Positions 38,325 through 47,276 of a stretch of DNA of 64,000 bases are shown piece after piece. Made by a program: the position numbers and the translations under genes. Source of the stretch: Xanthomonas sacchari. GTDB taxonomy: Bacteria > Pseudomonadota > Gammaproteobacteria > Xanthomonadales > Xanthomonadaceae. How positions within the stretch are numbered: the first letter of the stretch is position 1; the number at the start of each line of letters is the position of its first letter. Where the stretch lies: the NCBI RefSeq assembly GCF_024266585.1, contig NZ_CP100647.1:4693001-4757000 (forward strand). The letters run 5' to 3'. The notes below the pieces were generated by a model that saw only the letters and a list, made by a program, of their open reading frames with translations, ran no database searches and was not told where the DNA came from.

Positions 38325-39251
38325 ATGCTCAGCACCGACATCGCCGACGCGCTGCGCCAGCAAGGGTATGCCGTGGTCCGCGGCTTCCTGGCCGAAGGCG
38401 ACATTCCCGACAGCCTGCTGCGCTTCCTGGAAGGCGCCGAGAAGTTCCACGACGGCGTGATCGGCGACCTGCCGGCGGCGGACATGCGCCGGATCCAGGC
38501 GCGCATCGCCGCCACGGTGCCGCCGGTCGCCGCGGCCATGAGCCTGGCGATCGCCCCCGACCGCTTCGGCTACTGCGCCATCCGCATCCGCGAAAGCCAT
38601 GCCGCGCCGAGCCTGCGCCTGCCGTTCGACCAGCACCGCGATCCGAAGACCGCCCCGGGCGGCGCGCTCAACTGGCACCTGGACCACTTCAGCTACTTCC
38701 TGCACGGCGACCACCGCAACTACCTGATCTGCTACATGCCGGTGCTCAAGCCCGACGCCAGCCTGGCCAACGTGGCCATCGTCGCCGACGACGTGGTCGC
38801 GCGCCTGGATCCGCACCTGCACCGGCGCATCCAGGGCCGCGGCGCGCTGCGCTTCCGCTGCGTGGAGGCCGACACGCTGGACTGGTTCAAGCTGCGCTTT
38901 CCCGGCCAGGCCATCGCCATCGGCGACTGGTATGCGATCGAGGACCTGCACGACGCCAGCCCCGGTTGGAAGATCGGCGTCGACCTGGAGGCGCACAAGG
39001 TGGTGCCGCAGCTCGCGGTCGGCGACCTGCTGATCATGCGCGCCGACGTCATCCACCGCACCCACGATGCCGGCTGCGACCGCATTTCGGTGCGCTGCGA
39101 CGTCCTGCCGGCGCGCGCGCACCGGCTCGATACGCTGCGCGGCCTGCTCGGCATGACCCTGCGCTACCCGTGGATGAGCCGCAAGCGCCGCTACAACATC
39201 CGCCTGTGGCTGCGCCAGCAATGGCGCAAGCGGTTGGAGCGGCAAACATGA
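38325..39251 (+). CDS. PhyH-like Fe(II)/2-oxoglutarate oxygenase, putative
   Basis: 308 residues; GGGGGGAAC (38309-38317) precedes the ATG. A candidate metal triad is visible: HxD in NWHLDHFSYFLHG (near residue 112), a distal His in DVIHRTHDAG (near residue 245) and an Arg nine residues on (RISVRCD) that could hold 2-oxoglutarate. Overall pattern resembles phytanoyl-CoA dioxygenase-like double-stranded beta-helix proteins, but similarity is weak. It is followed 55 bp later by a LysR regulator on the same strand. Substrate unknown. Confidence 0.6.
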   Translation: MLSTDIADALRQQGYAVVRGFLAEGDIPDSLLRFLEGAEKFHDGVIGDLPAADMRRIQARIAATVPPVAAAMSLAIAPDRFGYCAIRIRESHAAPSLRLPFDQHRDPKTAPGGALNWHLDHFSYFLHGDHRNYLICYMPVLKPDASLANVAIVADDVVARLDPHLHRRIQGRGALRFRCVEADTLDWFKLRFPGQAIAIGDWYAIEDLHDASPGWKIGVDLEAHKVVPQLAVGDLLIMRADVIHRTHDAGCDRISVRCDVLPARAHRLDTLRGLLGMTLRYPWMSRKRRYNIRLWLRQQWRKRLERQT

Positions 39252-39306
39252 GTCGCGCACCGCGACCGAGCGCACGGCGCGCCTGCGGCGCACTCCGCGC
39301 ACCGCC

Positions 39307-40242
39307 ATGCTGACCCTGCGCCAGCTCGAATTCGCCGTCGCCGTCGCCGAGGAAGGCAGCTTCACCGCAGCCGCGCGCCGCTGCCACACCGTGCAGTCGG
39401 CGCTGAGCCACCAGATCGCCAAGATCGAACAGGCACTGGGCGCGCGCCTGTTCGAGCGCGGTGCGCGGCGGGTGCGCGCCACCGCCGCCGGCGAGGTGTT
39501 CCTGCACAACGCGCGGGCCACCCTGCGCGCGGCCGAGCGCCTGCAGGAGGAGATGGCGCAGACCCTGGGCACGGTGCGCGGCCGCCTGCAGATCGGGCAG
39601 ATTTCCTCGTTGAACGCGGTGCAGGTACCGGCGGTGCTGCGCCGCTTCCGCGAGGCGCACAGCGCGGTGGACGTGCACCTGCGCACCGGCATGAGCGATG
39701 CGCTGCTGCTGGAGCTGGGCGAAGGCCGGCTCGACGTGGCCCTGATCGGCGTCGGCCCGCACGTGGCGCTGCCGCCGCAGCACCTGCTGCTGCACGAGGA
39801 ACCGCTGGCGCTAATCGCCGCGCCGGGCAACCGCTTCGCCGCGTGCCGCGAGGTCTCCCTGCGCGAGCTGGAGGACGCGCCGATGGCCGGGCTGATCCCC
39901 GGCGCCGGCGTGCGCGGCATCATCGACCGCGCCTTCGCCGACGCCGGCCTGCGCCAGCGCCTGCAGTACGAGGTCACCCATGCCGACCTGCAGCGGCAAC
40001 TGGTGGCCGAGGACCTGGGCCTGGCGGTGGTGCCGCAGACCATGGCCGCGGGCATGCACGGCGTGGCGACGGTGGCGCTGCGCGAGCGCTTCCGCTTCCT
40101 GACTTACGCGGTGTGGCGGCCGGACCCGACCCCGGCCGCGCGCGCCTTCATCGCCCTGCTGCGCGCGCAGCACAAATCCCCGCACACCGCGGCGCGCGCC
40201 GCCGGAGCGGGCCGCCGCGCGCCGCGCCTGCGCGCGCGGTGA
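39307..40242 (+). CDS. LysR-family transcriptional regulator
   Basis: 311 residues. The N-terminal winged helix is standard (LTLRQLEFAVAVAEEGSFTAAARRCHTVQSALSHQIAKIEQALG) and is followed by the effector-binding domain (LQIGQISSLNAVQVPAVLRRF ... GRLDVALIGVG ... LGLAVVPQTM). The tail after about residue 290 is Arg/Ala-rich. LysR regulators often act on a divergent neighbour; here the MFS/oxygenase intergenic region (38122-38324) is the nearest candidate. The effector is unknown. Confidence 0.93.
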   Translation: MLTLRQLEFAVAVAEEGSFTAAARRCHTVQSALSHQIAKIEQALGARLFERGARRVRATAAGEVFLHNARATLRAAERLQEEMAQTLGTVRGRLQIGQISSLNAVQVPAVLRRFREAHSAVDVHLRTGMSDALLLELGEGRLDVALIGVGPHVALPPQHLLLHEEPLALIAAPGNRFAACREVSLRELEDAPMAGLIPGAGVRGIIDRAFADAGLRQRLQYEVTHADLQRQLVAEDLGLAVVPQTMAAGMHGVATVALRERFRFLTYAVWRPDPTPAARAFIALLRAQHKSPHTAARAAGAGRRAPRLRAR

Positions 40243-40278
40243 ACCTGCTAGGCTGCGCGCGTTCGCAAAGGAGCCTGC

Positions 40279-42201
40279 ATGTCCGCCCACAGCCAGTTCG
40301 CCCTGCTGCGGCAACGCCGCTTTCTGCCGTTCTTCGTGGTCCAGGCGCTGGGCGCGTTCAACGACAACGTGTACCGGCAGGCGATCATCGGCCTGCTGTT
40401 CTATCTCGGCGTCACCCCCGAACAGCGCACGCTGTACACCAACCTGGCGCCGGCGCTGTTCATCCTGCCGTACTTCCTGTTCTCCTCGCTGGCCGGGCAG
40501 ATCGCCGAGAAGCTGGAGAAATCGCGGCTGGTGGTCATCACCACCACGATGGAGATCGCGATCATGTCGCTGGCCGCGGTCGGCTTCCTGACCGAGAACA
40601 TGGCGGTGCTGCTGGTGGCGCTGTTCTGCACCGGCCTGCAGTCGACCCTGTTCGGGCCGGTGAAGTATTCGATCCTGCCGTCGGTGCTCAAGCCGGAGGA
40701 ACTGACCGGCGGCAACGGCCTGGTCGAGATGGGCACTTCGATCTCGATCCTGTGCGGCATGATCCTGGGCGGGCTGATCTTCCAGATCGCCGGCAGCCAC
40801 GGACCGGTGGCCGCGGCCACCGCGGTGGTGGCGCTGGCGGTCACCGGCAACCTGGTGGCGCGCTGCATTCCCAAGGTCGATGCCGGCGCGCCCGAGCTGA
40901 AGATCAATTGGAACCCGCTGCCCGAATCGCTGGCGATCATGCGCCTGACCCGGCGCCAGCTGGCGGTGCGCAACGCGGTGCTCGGCGTGTCCTGGTTCTG
41001 GTTCGTCGGCACCGTGCTCACCGCGCAGTTGCCGACCTACGCCGAACTCAACCTGGGCGGCGCGCAGGACCTGTACATCTTCGCCCTGGCGCTGTTCTCG
41101 ATCGGCACCGGCACCGGCTCGCTGCTGTGCGAGAAGCTGTCCGGGCGTACCGTGGAAATCGGCCTGGTGCCGCTGGGCGCGTTCGGCATCAGCGCCTTCA
41201 TGCTCGACCTGTACTTCGCCCGCCCCGGCGCCGCGCCGCACACCGGCCTGGACATCGGCCAGTTCGTGGGCCAGCCCGGCAGCTGGCGGATCATGCTCGA
41301 CCTGGTCGGCATCGGCCTGTGCACCGGCCTGTTCGTGGTGCCGCTGTTCGCGCTGATCCAGAGCCGCACGCCGAAGGCGGAACTGTCGCGCGTCATCGCC
41401 GGGCTCAACATCCAGAACTCGCTGTTCATCGTGCTGGCGGCGATGATCGGCATCGCCCTGCAGATGCAGCAGCTGCACCTGTTCGGTGTGCGCATCCCGA
41501 TGCCCGGGCTGAGCATCCCGCAGGTATTCCTGGCGCTGGCCATCGCCAATGCGCTGGTGGCGATCTGGATCTTCAGCATCGTCCCCGAATTCCTGATGCG
41601 CTTCCTCAGCTGGGTGATGGTGCGCACCCTGTACCGGCTGCGCCTGCACGGGATCGAACGCCATGTGCCCGAGGAGGGCGCGGCGCTGATCGTATGCAAC
41701 CACGTCAGCTACATGGACGCGCTGGTGCTGGCCGCGGCGATTCCGCGGCCGGTGCGCTTCGTCATGTACTACCGCATCTTCAACATTCCGGTGATGCGCT
41801 GGATCTTCCGCACCGCCAAGGCGATCCCGATCGCCGGCGCGCGCGAGGATCCCGAGCTGATGCAGCGCGCGTTCGACGCCATCGACACCGCGCTGGCCGA
41901 GGGCGAACTGGTGTGCATCTTCCCCGAGGGCGCGCTGACCAAGGACGGCGAGATCGCCGCGTTCAAGTCCGGCGTGGAGAAGATCCTGGCGCGGCGCGCG
42001 GTGCCGGTGGTGCCGATGGCGCTGCGCAACATGTGGACCAGCATGTGGAGCAAGCGCGACTCGCGGCTGCGGCGCATGCGCCTGCCGCGGCGCTTTCGCG
42101 CCCACATCGAGGTGATCGCCGATACGCCGGTGGCCGGCGCCCAGGCCAGCGCCGAGACCCTGGAAGCGCAGGTGCGGCGGCTGCGCGGCGATGCCGCCTG
42201 A
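40279..42201 (+). CDS. LplT-like MFS transporter fused to PlsC-type acyltransferase
   Basis: 640 residues with GCAAAGGAG (40264-40272) as ribosome-binding site. Residues 1 to about 410 form an LplT-like MFS domain (FVVQALGAFNDNVYRQAIIGLL). Residues about 430-640 form an acyltransferase with CNHVSYMDAL (HX4D) and CIFPEGALTKDGE. The acyl-ACP synthetase domain of E. coli Aas is missing, so this is the two-domain form. Expected role: lysophospholipid flip across the inner membrane and reacylation. It is transcribed alone. Confidence 0.92.
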   Translation: MSAHSQFALLRQRRFLPFFVVQALGAFNDNVYRQAIIGLLFYLGVTPEQRTLYTNLAPALFILPYFLFSSLAGQIAEKLEKSRLVVITTTMEIAIMSLAAVGFLTENMAVLLVALFCTGLQSTLFGPVKYSILPSVLKPEELTGGNGLVEMGTSISILCGMILGGLIFQIAGSHGPVAAATAVVALAVTGNLVARCIPKVDAGAPELKINWNPLPESLAIMRLTRRQLAVRNAVLGVSWFWFVGTVLTAQLPTYAELNLGGAQDLYIFALALFSIGTGTGSLLCEKLSGRTVEIGLVPLGAFGISAFMLDLYFARPGAAPHTGLDIGQFVGQPGSWRIMLDLVGIGLCTGLFVVPLFALIQSRTPKAELSRVIAGLNIQNSLFIVLAAMIGIALQMQQLHLFGVRIPMPGLSIPQVFLALAIANALVAIWIFSIVPEFLMRFLSWVMVRTLYRLRLHGIERHVPEEGAALIVCNHVSYMDALVLAAAIPRPVRFVMYYRIFNIPVMRWIFRTAKAIPIAGAREDPELMQRAFDAIDTALAEGELVCIFPEGALTKDGEIAAFKSGVEKILARRAVPVVPMALRNMWTSMWSKRDSRLRRMRLPRRFRAHIEVIADTPVAGAQASAETLEAQVRRLRGDAA

Positions 42202-42296
42202 GTGCGCGCAGGTGCCGCGGGCGCGCACTTGGGGTAAATTAGCCTGAGGGGAGACGCCACAAGCGGTGGCGTCCATCACGAAGGACCGCACGCGCA

Positions 42297-42596
42297 GTGA
42301 ATCACGTCGCACCACCACCAGCGCCCAACGCGACGGGCGTCTATGTGCCCAACAACCTGGTGTGGGCGATCCTGTCCACGCTGTTCTGCTGCCTGCCGCT
42401 AGGCATCGTCTCCATCGTCTACGCCTCGCAGGTGGATGGCCGCCGCGCCGCCGGCGACATCGCCGGTGCGCGCGAAGCCTCGCGCAAGGCCGGCCTGTGG
42501 GCAATGTGGTCGGCGTTCGCGCTGCCGGTCCTGATGGCGCTGTGGTTTTTGCTGTTCGGCGGCCTGGCCTTCCTCGGCAGCCTGACCAGCCACTAG
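42297..42596 (+). CDS. CD225/dispanin-family small membrane protein (1)
   Basis: 99 residues, GTG start at 42297. Two hydrophobic helices; the first carries the CD225 signature NNLVWAILSTLFCCLPLGIVSIVYASQV (shown across residues 21-48), the second lies at about 68-93. The loop DGRRAAGDIAGAREASRKAG is the typical dispanin connector. Bacterial dispanins are uncharacterised; eukaryotic IFITMs restrict membrane fusion. Only 49 bp separate it from the next dispanin. Part of a five-gene array. Confidence 0.88.
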   Translation: MNHVAPPPAPNATGVYVPNNLVWAILSTLFCCLPLGIVSIVYASQVDGRRAAGDIAGAREASRKAGLWAMWSAFALPVLMALWFLLFGGLAFLGSLTSH

Positions 42597-42645
42597 CTAG
42601 CCTGGCGCCTTTCCCGTTTCACCACCCAACCACGGAGCAACACGG

Positions 42646-42927
42646 ATGAATACCACCGCACCGCAAGTGTCCAGCAACCTCGTCTGGGCGATCCTGGCCA
42701 CGCTGTTTTGCTGTCTGCCGCTGGGCATCGTGTCCATAGTCTACGCCTCGCAGGTCAACACCAAGCTCGCTGCGGGCGACGTGACCGGCGCGCGCGACTC
42801 GGCGGACAAGGCCAAGAAGTGGGCGATCTACTCGGCGATCACGGCCGTGGTGCTGATGGTGCTGTACATGATCTTCCTCTTCGCCCTGGGCGGCCTGGGC
42901 ATGATGCAGCAGTCGTCCGTGTCCTGA
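42646..42927 (+). CDS. CD225/dispanin-family small membrane protein (2)
   Basis: 93 residues. Nearly the same first helix as the preceding protein (NLVWAILATLFCCLPLGIVS), then connector TKLAAGDVTGARDSADKAKK and a second helix. The close identity of the CD225 segments suggests tandem duplication. A perfect 12-bp hairpin (42935-42960) follows the stop. Confidence 0.9.
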   Translation: MNTTAPQVSSNLVWAILATLFCCLPLGIVSIVYASQVNTKLAAGDVTGARDSADKAKKWAIYSAITAVVLMVLYMIFLFALGGLGMMQQSSVS

Positions 42928-42934
42928 GGACCAC

Positions 42935-42960
42935 GGCCGCCGTCGCCTGCGACGGCGGCC
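42935..42960 (+). terminator. Perfect 12-bp hairpin after the second dispanin
   Basis: GGCCGCCGTCGC-CT-GCGACGGCGGCC with no U-run; an intrinsic-terminator-like or mRNA-stabilising structure in the 58-bp gap before the DUF2752 gene. Confidence 0.5.
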
Positions 42961-42985
42961 GGTCACACGCGATCGCCTGCCTGCC

Positions 42986-43408
42986 ATGTCCCTGCCGCGC
43001 CTGCAGTCCCTGCCCCGCTGGCTGCCGCTGGCCGCACTGAGCGGCGGCGCGGTGGTGGCCACTGTGGTGCTGCGCCGGGTCGATCCCAACGTCCCCGGCA
43101 ATCCGCTGCCGGGGTGCCCGTTCCGCGCCCTCACCGGCCTGTACTGCCCCGGCTGCGGCAGTACCCGCTGCCTGCACGCGCTGGTGCATCTGGACCTGGC
43201 CCACGCCTGGGCCAGCAATCCCCTGCTGGTGGTGGCGCTGCCGCTGCTGGCGATCATGGCGCTCAACGCCGCCGGCCTGCGCCTGCGCCCGCTGGCGCCG
43301 CTGCTGAAGATCCTCGCCGACCCGCGGCTGTGGCTGTGGGTGCTGCTCGGCTATGCGCTGCTGCGCAACCTGCCCTGGTTTCCCTTCACCCTGCTCGCGC
43401 CGCACTGA
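42986..43408 (+). CDS. DUF2752 membrane protein (1)
   Basis: 140 residues with three predicted membrane helices. The DUF2752 signature is present: CPFRALTGLYCPGCGSTRCLHALVHLDLAHAWASNP (Cys-rich CPGCGxTR core near residues 52-60). The C-terminus LRNLPWFPFTLLAPH is shared almost exactly with the second DUF2752 protein 0.4 kb downstream. Function unknown; the CPGCG core could bind metal or be redox-active. It lies between dispanin genes. Confidence 0.9.
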   Translation: MSLPRLQSLPRWLPLAALSGGAVVATVVLRRVDPNVPGNPLPGCPFRALTGLYCPGCGSTRCLHALVHLDLAHAWASNPLLVVALPLLAIMALNAAGLRLRPLAPLLKILADPRLWLWVLLGYALLRNLPWFPFTLLAPH

Positions 43409-43486
43409 TCGCCTGCCGCATCCGCACGCGGCAACGACTCGTCTAGACTCACCGACTGTCGCGCGCCACCCTCCAGGAGATTCACC

Positions 43487-43837
43487 ATGAGCACCGTCAC
43501 CCCCGTCACGCCTCCGCCCGCCCCCGCCTCCGGCGTGCCCGGCCCGATCCCCAACCACCTGGCGTGGGCGATCATCTCCACGGTGCTCGGCTTCTGCCTG
43601 TGCTGCCCGGCGCTGATCACCGGCATCGTCGCCATCGTGTTCTCCAGCAAGGTCAACGGCCTGCTCAACCAGGGCGACCTGGAGGGCGCGCGCCGCGCCT
43701 CCAACACCGCCAAGACCTGGTGCTGGGTGACCACCGTGCTGGCCATCATCGGCCTGCTGATCAACGTGGTCATGTTCGCCACCGGCGGCATGCAGAGCTA
43801 CATGGACTACATGCAGCAGATCCAGCACGCGAGCTGA
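43487..43837 (+). CDS. CD225/dispanin-family small membrane protein (3)
   Basis: 116 residues; AGGAG (43473-43477) precedes the ATG. Pro-rich N-terminus, then CD225 helix (NHLAWAIISTVLGFCLCCPALITGIVAIVFSSKV region), connector LLNQGDLEGARRASNTAKT and second helix. More diverged than copies 1 and 2. The next gene begins 5 bp after its stop. Confidence 0.9.
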   Translation: MSTVTPVTPPPAPASGVPGPIPNHLAWAIISTVLGFCLCCPALITGIVAIVFSSKVNGLLNQGDLEGARRASNTAKTWCWVTTVLAIIGLLINVVMFATGGMQSYMDYMQQIQHAS

Positions 43838-43842
43838 TCGGC

Positions 43843-44250
43843 ATGCGCGCCTGGCAGCAGCGGGCGTGCCTGGGCGCCGCCGCCGCACTCGCGGCCGGCG
43901 GCGCCACGCTGTTGTACCATTTCGATCCCAATGCCGCGGACAACCCGTTCGCGCCGTGCATGTTCCATGCGCTCACCGGCTATTACTGCCCGGGCTGCGG
44001 CATGACCCGCGCCCTGCATGCGCTGGTGCACCTGGACCCGGTCGGCGCCTTCGCGATGAATCCCGGCGCGATGCTCGGCCTGGCGCTGCTGCCGGGCCTG
44101 GTCGCCTGGAAGGCCGGCTGGCGCGCGGCCTGGTTCGCACCGGTGATCAACGTGGTGTCGCGGCCGAACTTCTGGCTGGTCGCGCTGCCGGGCTACTGGA
44201 TCGCGCGCAACCTGCCGTGGTTCCCGTTCACCCTGCTGGCGCCGCACTAG
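43843..44250 (+). CDS. DUF2752 membrane protein (2)
   Basis: 135 residues; the ATG lies 5 bp after the dispanin stop, so the pair is likely cotranslated. It repeats the DUF2752 layout: FHALTGYYCPGCGMTRALHALVHLDPVGAFAMNPG and the ending ARNLPWFPFTLLAPH. The repeating dispanin-DUF2752 order suggests a functional unit duplicated once. Confidence 0.9.
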   Translation: MRAWQQRACLGAAAALAAGGATLLYHFDPNAADNPFAPCMFHALTGYYCPGCGMTRALHALVHLDPVGAFAMNPGAMLGLALLPGLVAWKAGWRAAWFAPVINVVSRPNFWLVALPGYWIARNLPWFPFTLLAPH

Positions 44251-44344
44251 CCGGCCTGCCGCATCCGCCTCGTCGTGTCAGGTAGCAGGCTCGCGCCTTC
44301 CCACACGGCTGATGGGCGCCTCTAATCACTGCGGGACGCGTCCT

Positions 44345-44410
44345 GTAGCAGCGGCTGCAGCCGCGACGGACGTTCCCGGGCAAGCCCGTCGCGGCTGCAG
44401 CCGCTCCTAC
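44345..44410. repeat. REP hairpin (GTAG...CTAC)
   Basis: GTAGCAGCGGCTGCAGCCGC and its inverse copy ending CCGCTCCTAC, separated by about 15 nt, in the convergent gap between the DUF2752 gene and ampE. Same family as at 7356-7421, with CTGCAG centres. Confidence 0.88.
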
Positions 44411-44471
44411 GCGACAATGTCGTGCGGGGAAGAAGTAGGTTACTAGAGGTGCCCCGATCTCGAGAGCGGCC

Positions 44472-45368
44472 TCAGCTGACCCAACCGGCGATCACCAGCA
44501 GCGCCAGCAGCACCAGCCACAGCAGCAGCACCCGCCAGACCTGGCTCATCGCATCGCGCAGTTCGGGCAGGCGCCGCAGCGCCGGCACCACCATGCCCGC
44601 GTCGCTGTAGTCGTGCGCTTCGGCATCGAGTTCGCCGCGCACGCTGGCGCAGGCCACCGGCCCGAGGAAGCCGGTGTCCAGCTGCCAACGCGTGCCGCCG
44701 GCGGCGCGCCAGGCGCCGAACACCGCCTCGAAATTGCCGACCAGGGCCAGCGAGAAGGTCATCAGGTGCGCGACCGGCCATTCCATTGCCGCCAGCAGCA
44801 GGCGCGCGCCGGCGGCGGTCGCCGGCGGCAGCCGCGACGCATACGGACCGACCGCGGCCAGCGCCAGCAGCCGGTAGCCCAGCGCACCGAACGGGCCCAG
44901 CAGCAGGAACCAGAACAGCACCGCGAACCAGCGCCGCAGCGCGCTGACCGCCACCGCCTCGACCAGCCCGGCCGGATCGGCGCGCAGCGGCCCGCCGTCG
45001 GCCTGCAGCTGCGCCACCGCCAGCTGCCGCGCCGCGGCATCGTCGGCGTCGATGATCGCCTCCACGTCGGCATCCAGGTCGCGCGGCCCCCAACTGAAGG
45101 CCAGCACCGCGATCCCGAACAGCAGGACCAGCAGGCCCAGGTGCGGCGCCGCCAGCAGCCACTGCAGCAGGCCGACCAGCAGCAGCGGCGGCAGCAGCGC
45201 CAGTGCGATGCCGTAGCGGCCACGCCAGGCGCTGCCCTCGCCGGCGTGCGTGTCCAGCCAGCTCAGCCAGTCGCCGAAGGCGTCGAAGCGGCGCAACGAG
45301 GCCACCATGCCGGGCGCGACATGGCCCAACACCAGGGCGACGATCACAGCGACGAGGGTCGTGAACAT
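44472..45368 (-). CDS. ampE: AmpE-like regulatory membrane protein
   Basis: 298 residues with four or five membrane helices. The block RRWFAVLFWFLLLGPFGALGYRLLALA aligns with the NFRFYLAPLFWLIVGG...GPVTLVGYAFLRA region of E. coli AmpE, and MEWPVAHLMTFSLALVGNFEAVFGAW with the following AmpE block. AmpE has been linked to beta-lactamase induction through AmpD in enterobacteria; that role is not tested here, and no ampD is in the window. It lies 52 bp downstream of nudC on the same strand. Confidence 0.8.
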   Translation of the reverse strand: MFTTLVAVIVALVLGHVAPGMVASLRRFDAFGDWLSWLDTHAGEGSAWRGRYGIALALLPPLLLVGLLQWLLAAPHLGLLVLLFGIAVLAFSWGPRDLDADVEAIIDADDAAARQLAVAQLQADGGPLRADPAGLVEAVAVSALRRWFAVLFWFLLLGPFGALGYRLLALAAVGPYASRLPPATAAGARLLLAAMEWPVAHLMTFSLALVGNFEAVFGAWRAAGGTRWQLDTGFLGPVACASVRGELDAEAHDYSDAGMVVPALRRLPELRDAMSQVWRVLLLWLVLLALLVIAGWVS

Positions 45369-45420
45369 GCAGGTCCTCCGGGACCGTTCTGAAACGGATG
45401 CGCGCGATGCGCCGGCGCGG

Positions 45421-46350
45421 TCAGGCCGGCGCGCCGTGCCGGTACCAGTCCTCGATCAGGGCGCGGGCGATGGAGATGCGCGGCGGCAGGCGCAGGCCGT
45501 GGCCGTCGTCGGCGCTGTCGCCGTGCGCAGCCAGCCGCGCCAGCGCGGCGCCGACCTCCTCGCGCTCGAACCAGCGCGTGTCTTCCAGCTCGCCGTCCAC
45601 CTGCGGGATGTCCGCCTCCGCCTGCGCGCGGAAGCCGAGCATCAGCGCGCCGGGAAACGGCCACGGCTGCGCGCCGTAGTAGCGGCAGCTGCCGGGCCGC
45701 ACCCGCACCTGGGTTTCTTCGGCCACCTCGCGCGCCACCGTCTGTTCCAGTGATTCGCCCGGCTCGACGAAGCCGGCGATCACCGAGTAGCGCCGCGCCG
45801 GCCAGCTCGCCTGGCGCCCCAGCAGCAGGCGCCGGCCGTCGCTGACCGCGACGATCACCGCCGGATCCACCCGCGGATAGTGCTCGCTGGCGCATTGCGT
45901 GCAGACGCCGAGGAAACCGCCGCGCTGCAGCGCGATGGTGCCGCCGCACACGCCGCAGAAGCGGGTACGCGACTGCCAGTGCAGCATCGCGCGGGCGTAG
46001 GCGAACAGGCTCGCCTCCAACGCCGGCCACTCGGCGGCGGCGCGGCGCAGGTCGATGCGCTGCGGCGGCGCCGGCGCCTGCGGCAGCGCGTCGGCGGCCA
46101 GCGCGAACCAGGCCTGGCCGTGATCCAGGCCAAGGAAGACCGCCCGCTCCGCCAGCGCGCCCAGCGCGGCGCCGCTGGCGATCAACGGGCGTCCGTCGGC
46201 GTCGGCATGCGCATGGCCGTCGGCGTCCAGCACCAGCACCTGGGCCTGTTCCCAGGCCCGGCGCAGCGCGGCCGGATCGGTGCGCACGGCATCGGCACGG
46301 TCGATCGCGGGACCGGCGAAGGCGAAGGAGTCGGGCGTCGGATCGGACAT
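45421..46350 (-). CDS. nudC: NAD(+) diphosphatase / RNA deNADding hydrolase NudC
   Basis: Nudix hydrolase cleaving NADH and NAD-capped RNA. ATG at 46350 gives 309 residues. Zinc ribbon: FCGVCGG and GVCTQCASEHYPR near residues 130-155. Nudix box: GFVEPGESLEQTVAREVAEETQV near residue 190. The NudC-specific QPWPFPGALMLGF follows. The longer upstream frame (to 46386) is not needed. It probably shares a transcript with ampE downstream. Confidence 0.96.
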   Translation of the reverse strand: MSDPTPDSFAFAGPAIDRADAVRTDPAALRRAWEQAQVLVLDADGHAHADADGRPLIASGAALGALAERAVFLGLDHGQAWFALAADALPQAPAPPQRIDLRRAAAEWPALEASLFAYARAMLHWQSRTRFCGVCGGTIALQRGGFLGVCTQCASEHYPRVDPAVIVAVSDGRRLLLGRQASWPARRYSVIAGFVEPGESLEQTVAREVAEETQVRVRPGSCRYYGAQPWPFPGALMLGFRAQAEADIPQVDGELEDTRWFEREEVGAALARLAAHGDSADDGHGLRLPPRISIARALIEDWYRHGAPA

Positions 46351-46398
46351 GCGCCGCAGGGTGCAGGCAAACCGTGCGTCCCGCAAGCCGCAGCGTGT

Positions 46399-46785
46399 CT
46401 ACACGCTGAAGCTGCTGCCGCACCCGCAGGTGGTCTTGGCGTTGGGATTGCGGATCACGAACTGCGCCCCGTGCAGGCCCTCGCTGTAGTCCACTTCCGC
46501 ACCCATCAGGTACTGCAGGCTGAGCGGGTCGACCAGCAGGGTGACCTGGTCGGTCTGCACCGCCAGGTCGTCCTCGGCGCGGTTCTCGTCGAACTCGAAG
46601 CCGTACTGGAAGCCGGAACAGCCGCCGCCCTGGATGTAGACGCGCAGCGCCAGCGCGTCGTTGCCTTCCTCGCGGATCAGCTCGCGCACCTTGGCCGCGG
46701 CGGCCGCGGTGAAGTTCAACGGCCGCTCCAGCGACTGGTAGTCGGGCGTGGGCGCGGCGCCGGGCAGGGAAACGAGAGTGCTCAT
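46399..46785 (-). CDS. erpA: Iron-sulfur cluster insertion protein ErpA
   Basis: A-type Fe-S carrier of 128 residues. The three cluster-binding Cys are in [13 protein letters not shown] and in the C-terminal CGCGSSFSV. The N-terminal 20 residues ([20 protein letters not shown]) are longer than in E. coli, as usual in xanthomonads. It lies between nudC and the bactofilin gene, same strand. Confidence 0.97.
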   Translation of the reverse strand: MSTLVSLPGAAPTPDYQSLERPLNFTAAAAAKVRELIREEGNDALALRVYIQGGGCSGFQYGFEFDENRAEDDLAVQTDQVTLLVDPLSLQYLMGAEVDYSEGLHGAQFVIRNPNAKTTCGCGSSFSV

Positions 46786-46816
46786 GCCAGCAGCATGGGG
46801 ACGGCGGGCGGCCGAA

Positions 46817-47269
46817 TCAAGCCTCGGCGGTGAGCGCGCGCGGCGGCTCGGCGTCGCCGGCGGCCTGCTCGCGGTGCGCTTCCGGCGGCGCCAGCGCGGC
46901 GAGGCTGCCGGCGTGGATCAGGCGCCCGGTCAGCTGCGCGCCGGCGTTCATCTCCACCACCTGGTAGTGCACGTTGCCCTGCACCCGCGCCTTCGGCGCC
47001 AGTTCCACCCGCTCGGCGGCGTGCACGTCGCCGATCAGCTGGCCGTTGATGATCACCACCGGCGCGCGCACCTCGCCCTCGATGCTGCCGTGCTCGGACA
47101 GGGTCAGCGTGGCCGGCGCGCCGTCCTCGGCCACGACCTTGCCGAGAATGCGCCCTTCCACGTAGAGCCCGCCGCTGAACACCAGGTCGCCACGGATCAC
47201 CACCTGCGCGCCGATCAGCGTGTCGACCACGGTCTGGCCGCTGCTGCGGCTGTTCTTGTTCCCAAACAT
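46817..47269 (-). CDS. Bactofilin
   Basis: 150 residues. Central bactofilin domain ([31 protein letters not shown] ... [38 protein letters not shown]; regions at residues 16-105) forms a beta-helical polymer without nucleotide. The tails are short and Ala/Glu-rich. Bactofilins organise cell-wall and envelope machinery. The DUF6776 protein gene is immediately upstream (8 bp), and the pairing is seen in other gammaproteobacteria. Confidence 0.95.
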   Translation of the reverse strand: MFGNKNSRSSGQTVVDTLIGAQVVIRGDLVFSGGLYVEGRILGKVVAEDGAPATLTLSEHGSIEGEVRAPVVIINGQLIGDVHAAERVELAPKARVQGNVHYQVVEMNAGAQLTGRLIHAGSLAALAPPEAHREQAAGDAEPPRALTAEA

Positions 47270-47276
47270 AGGCTGA

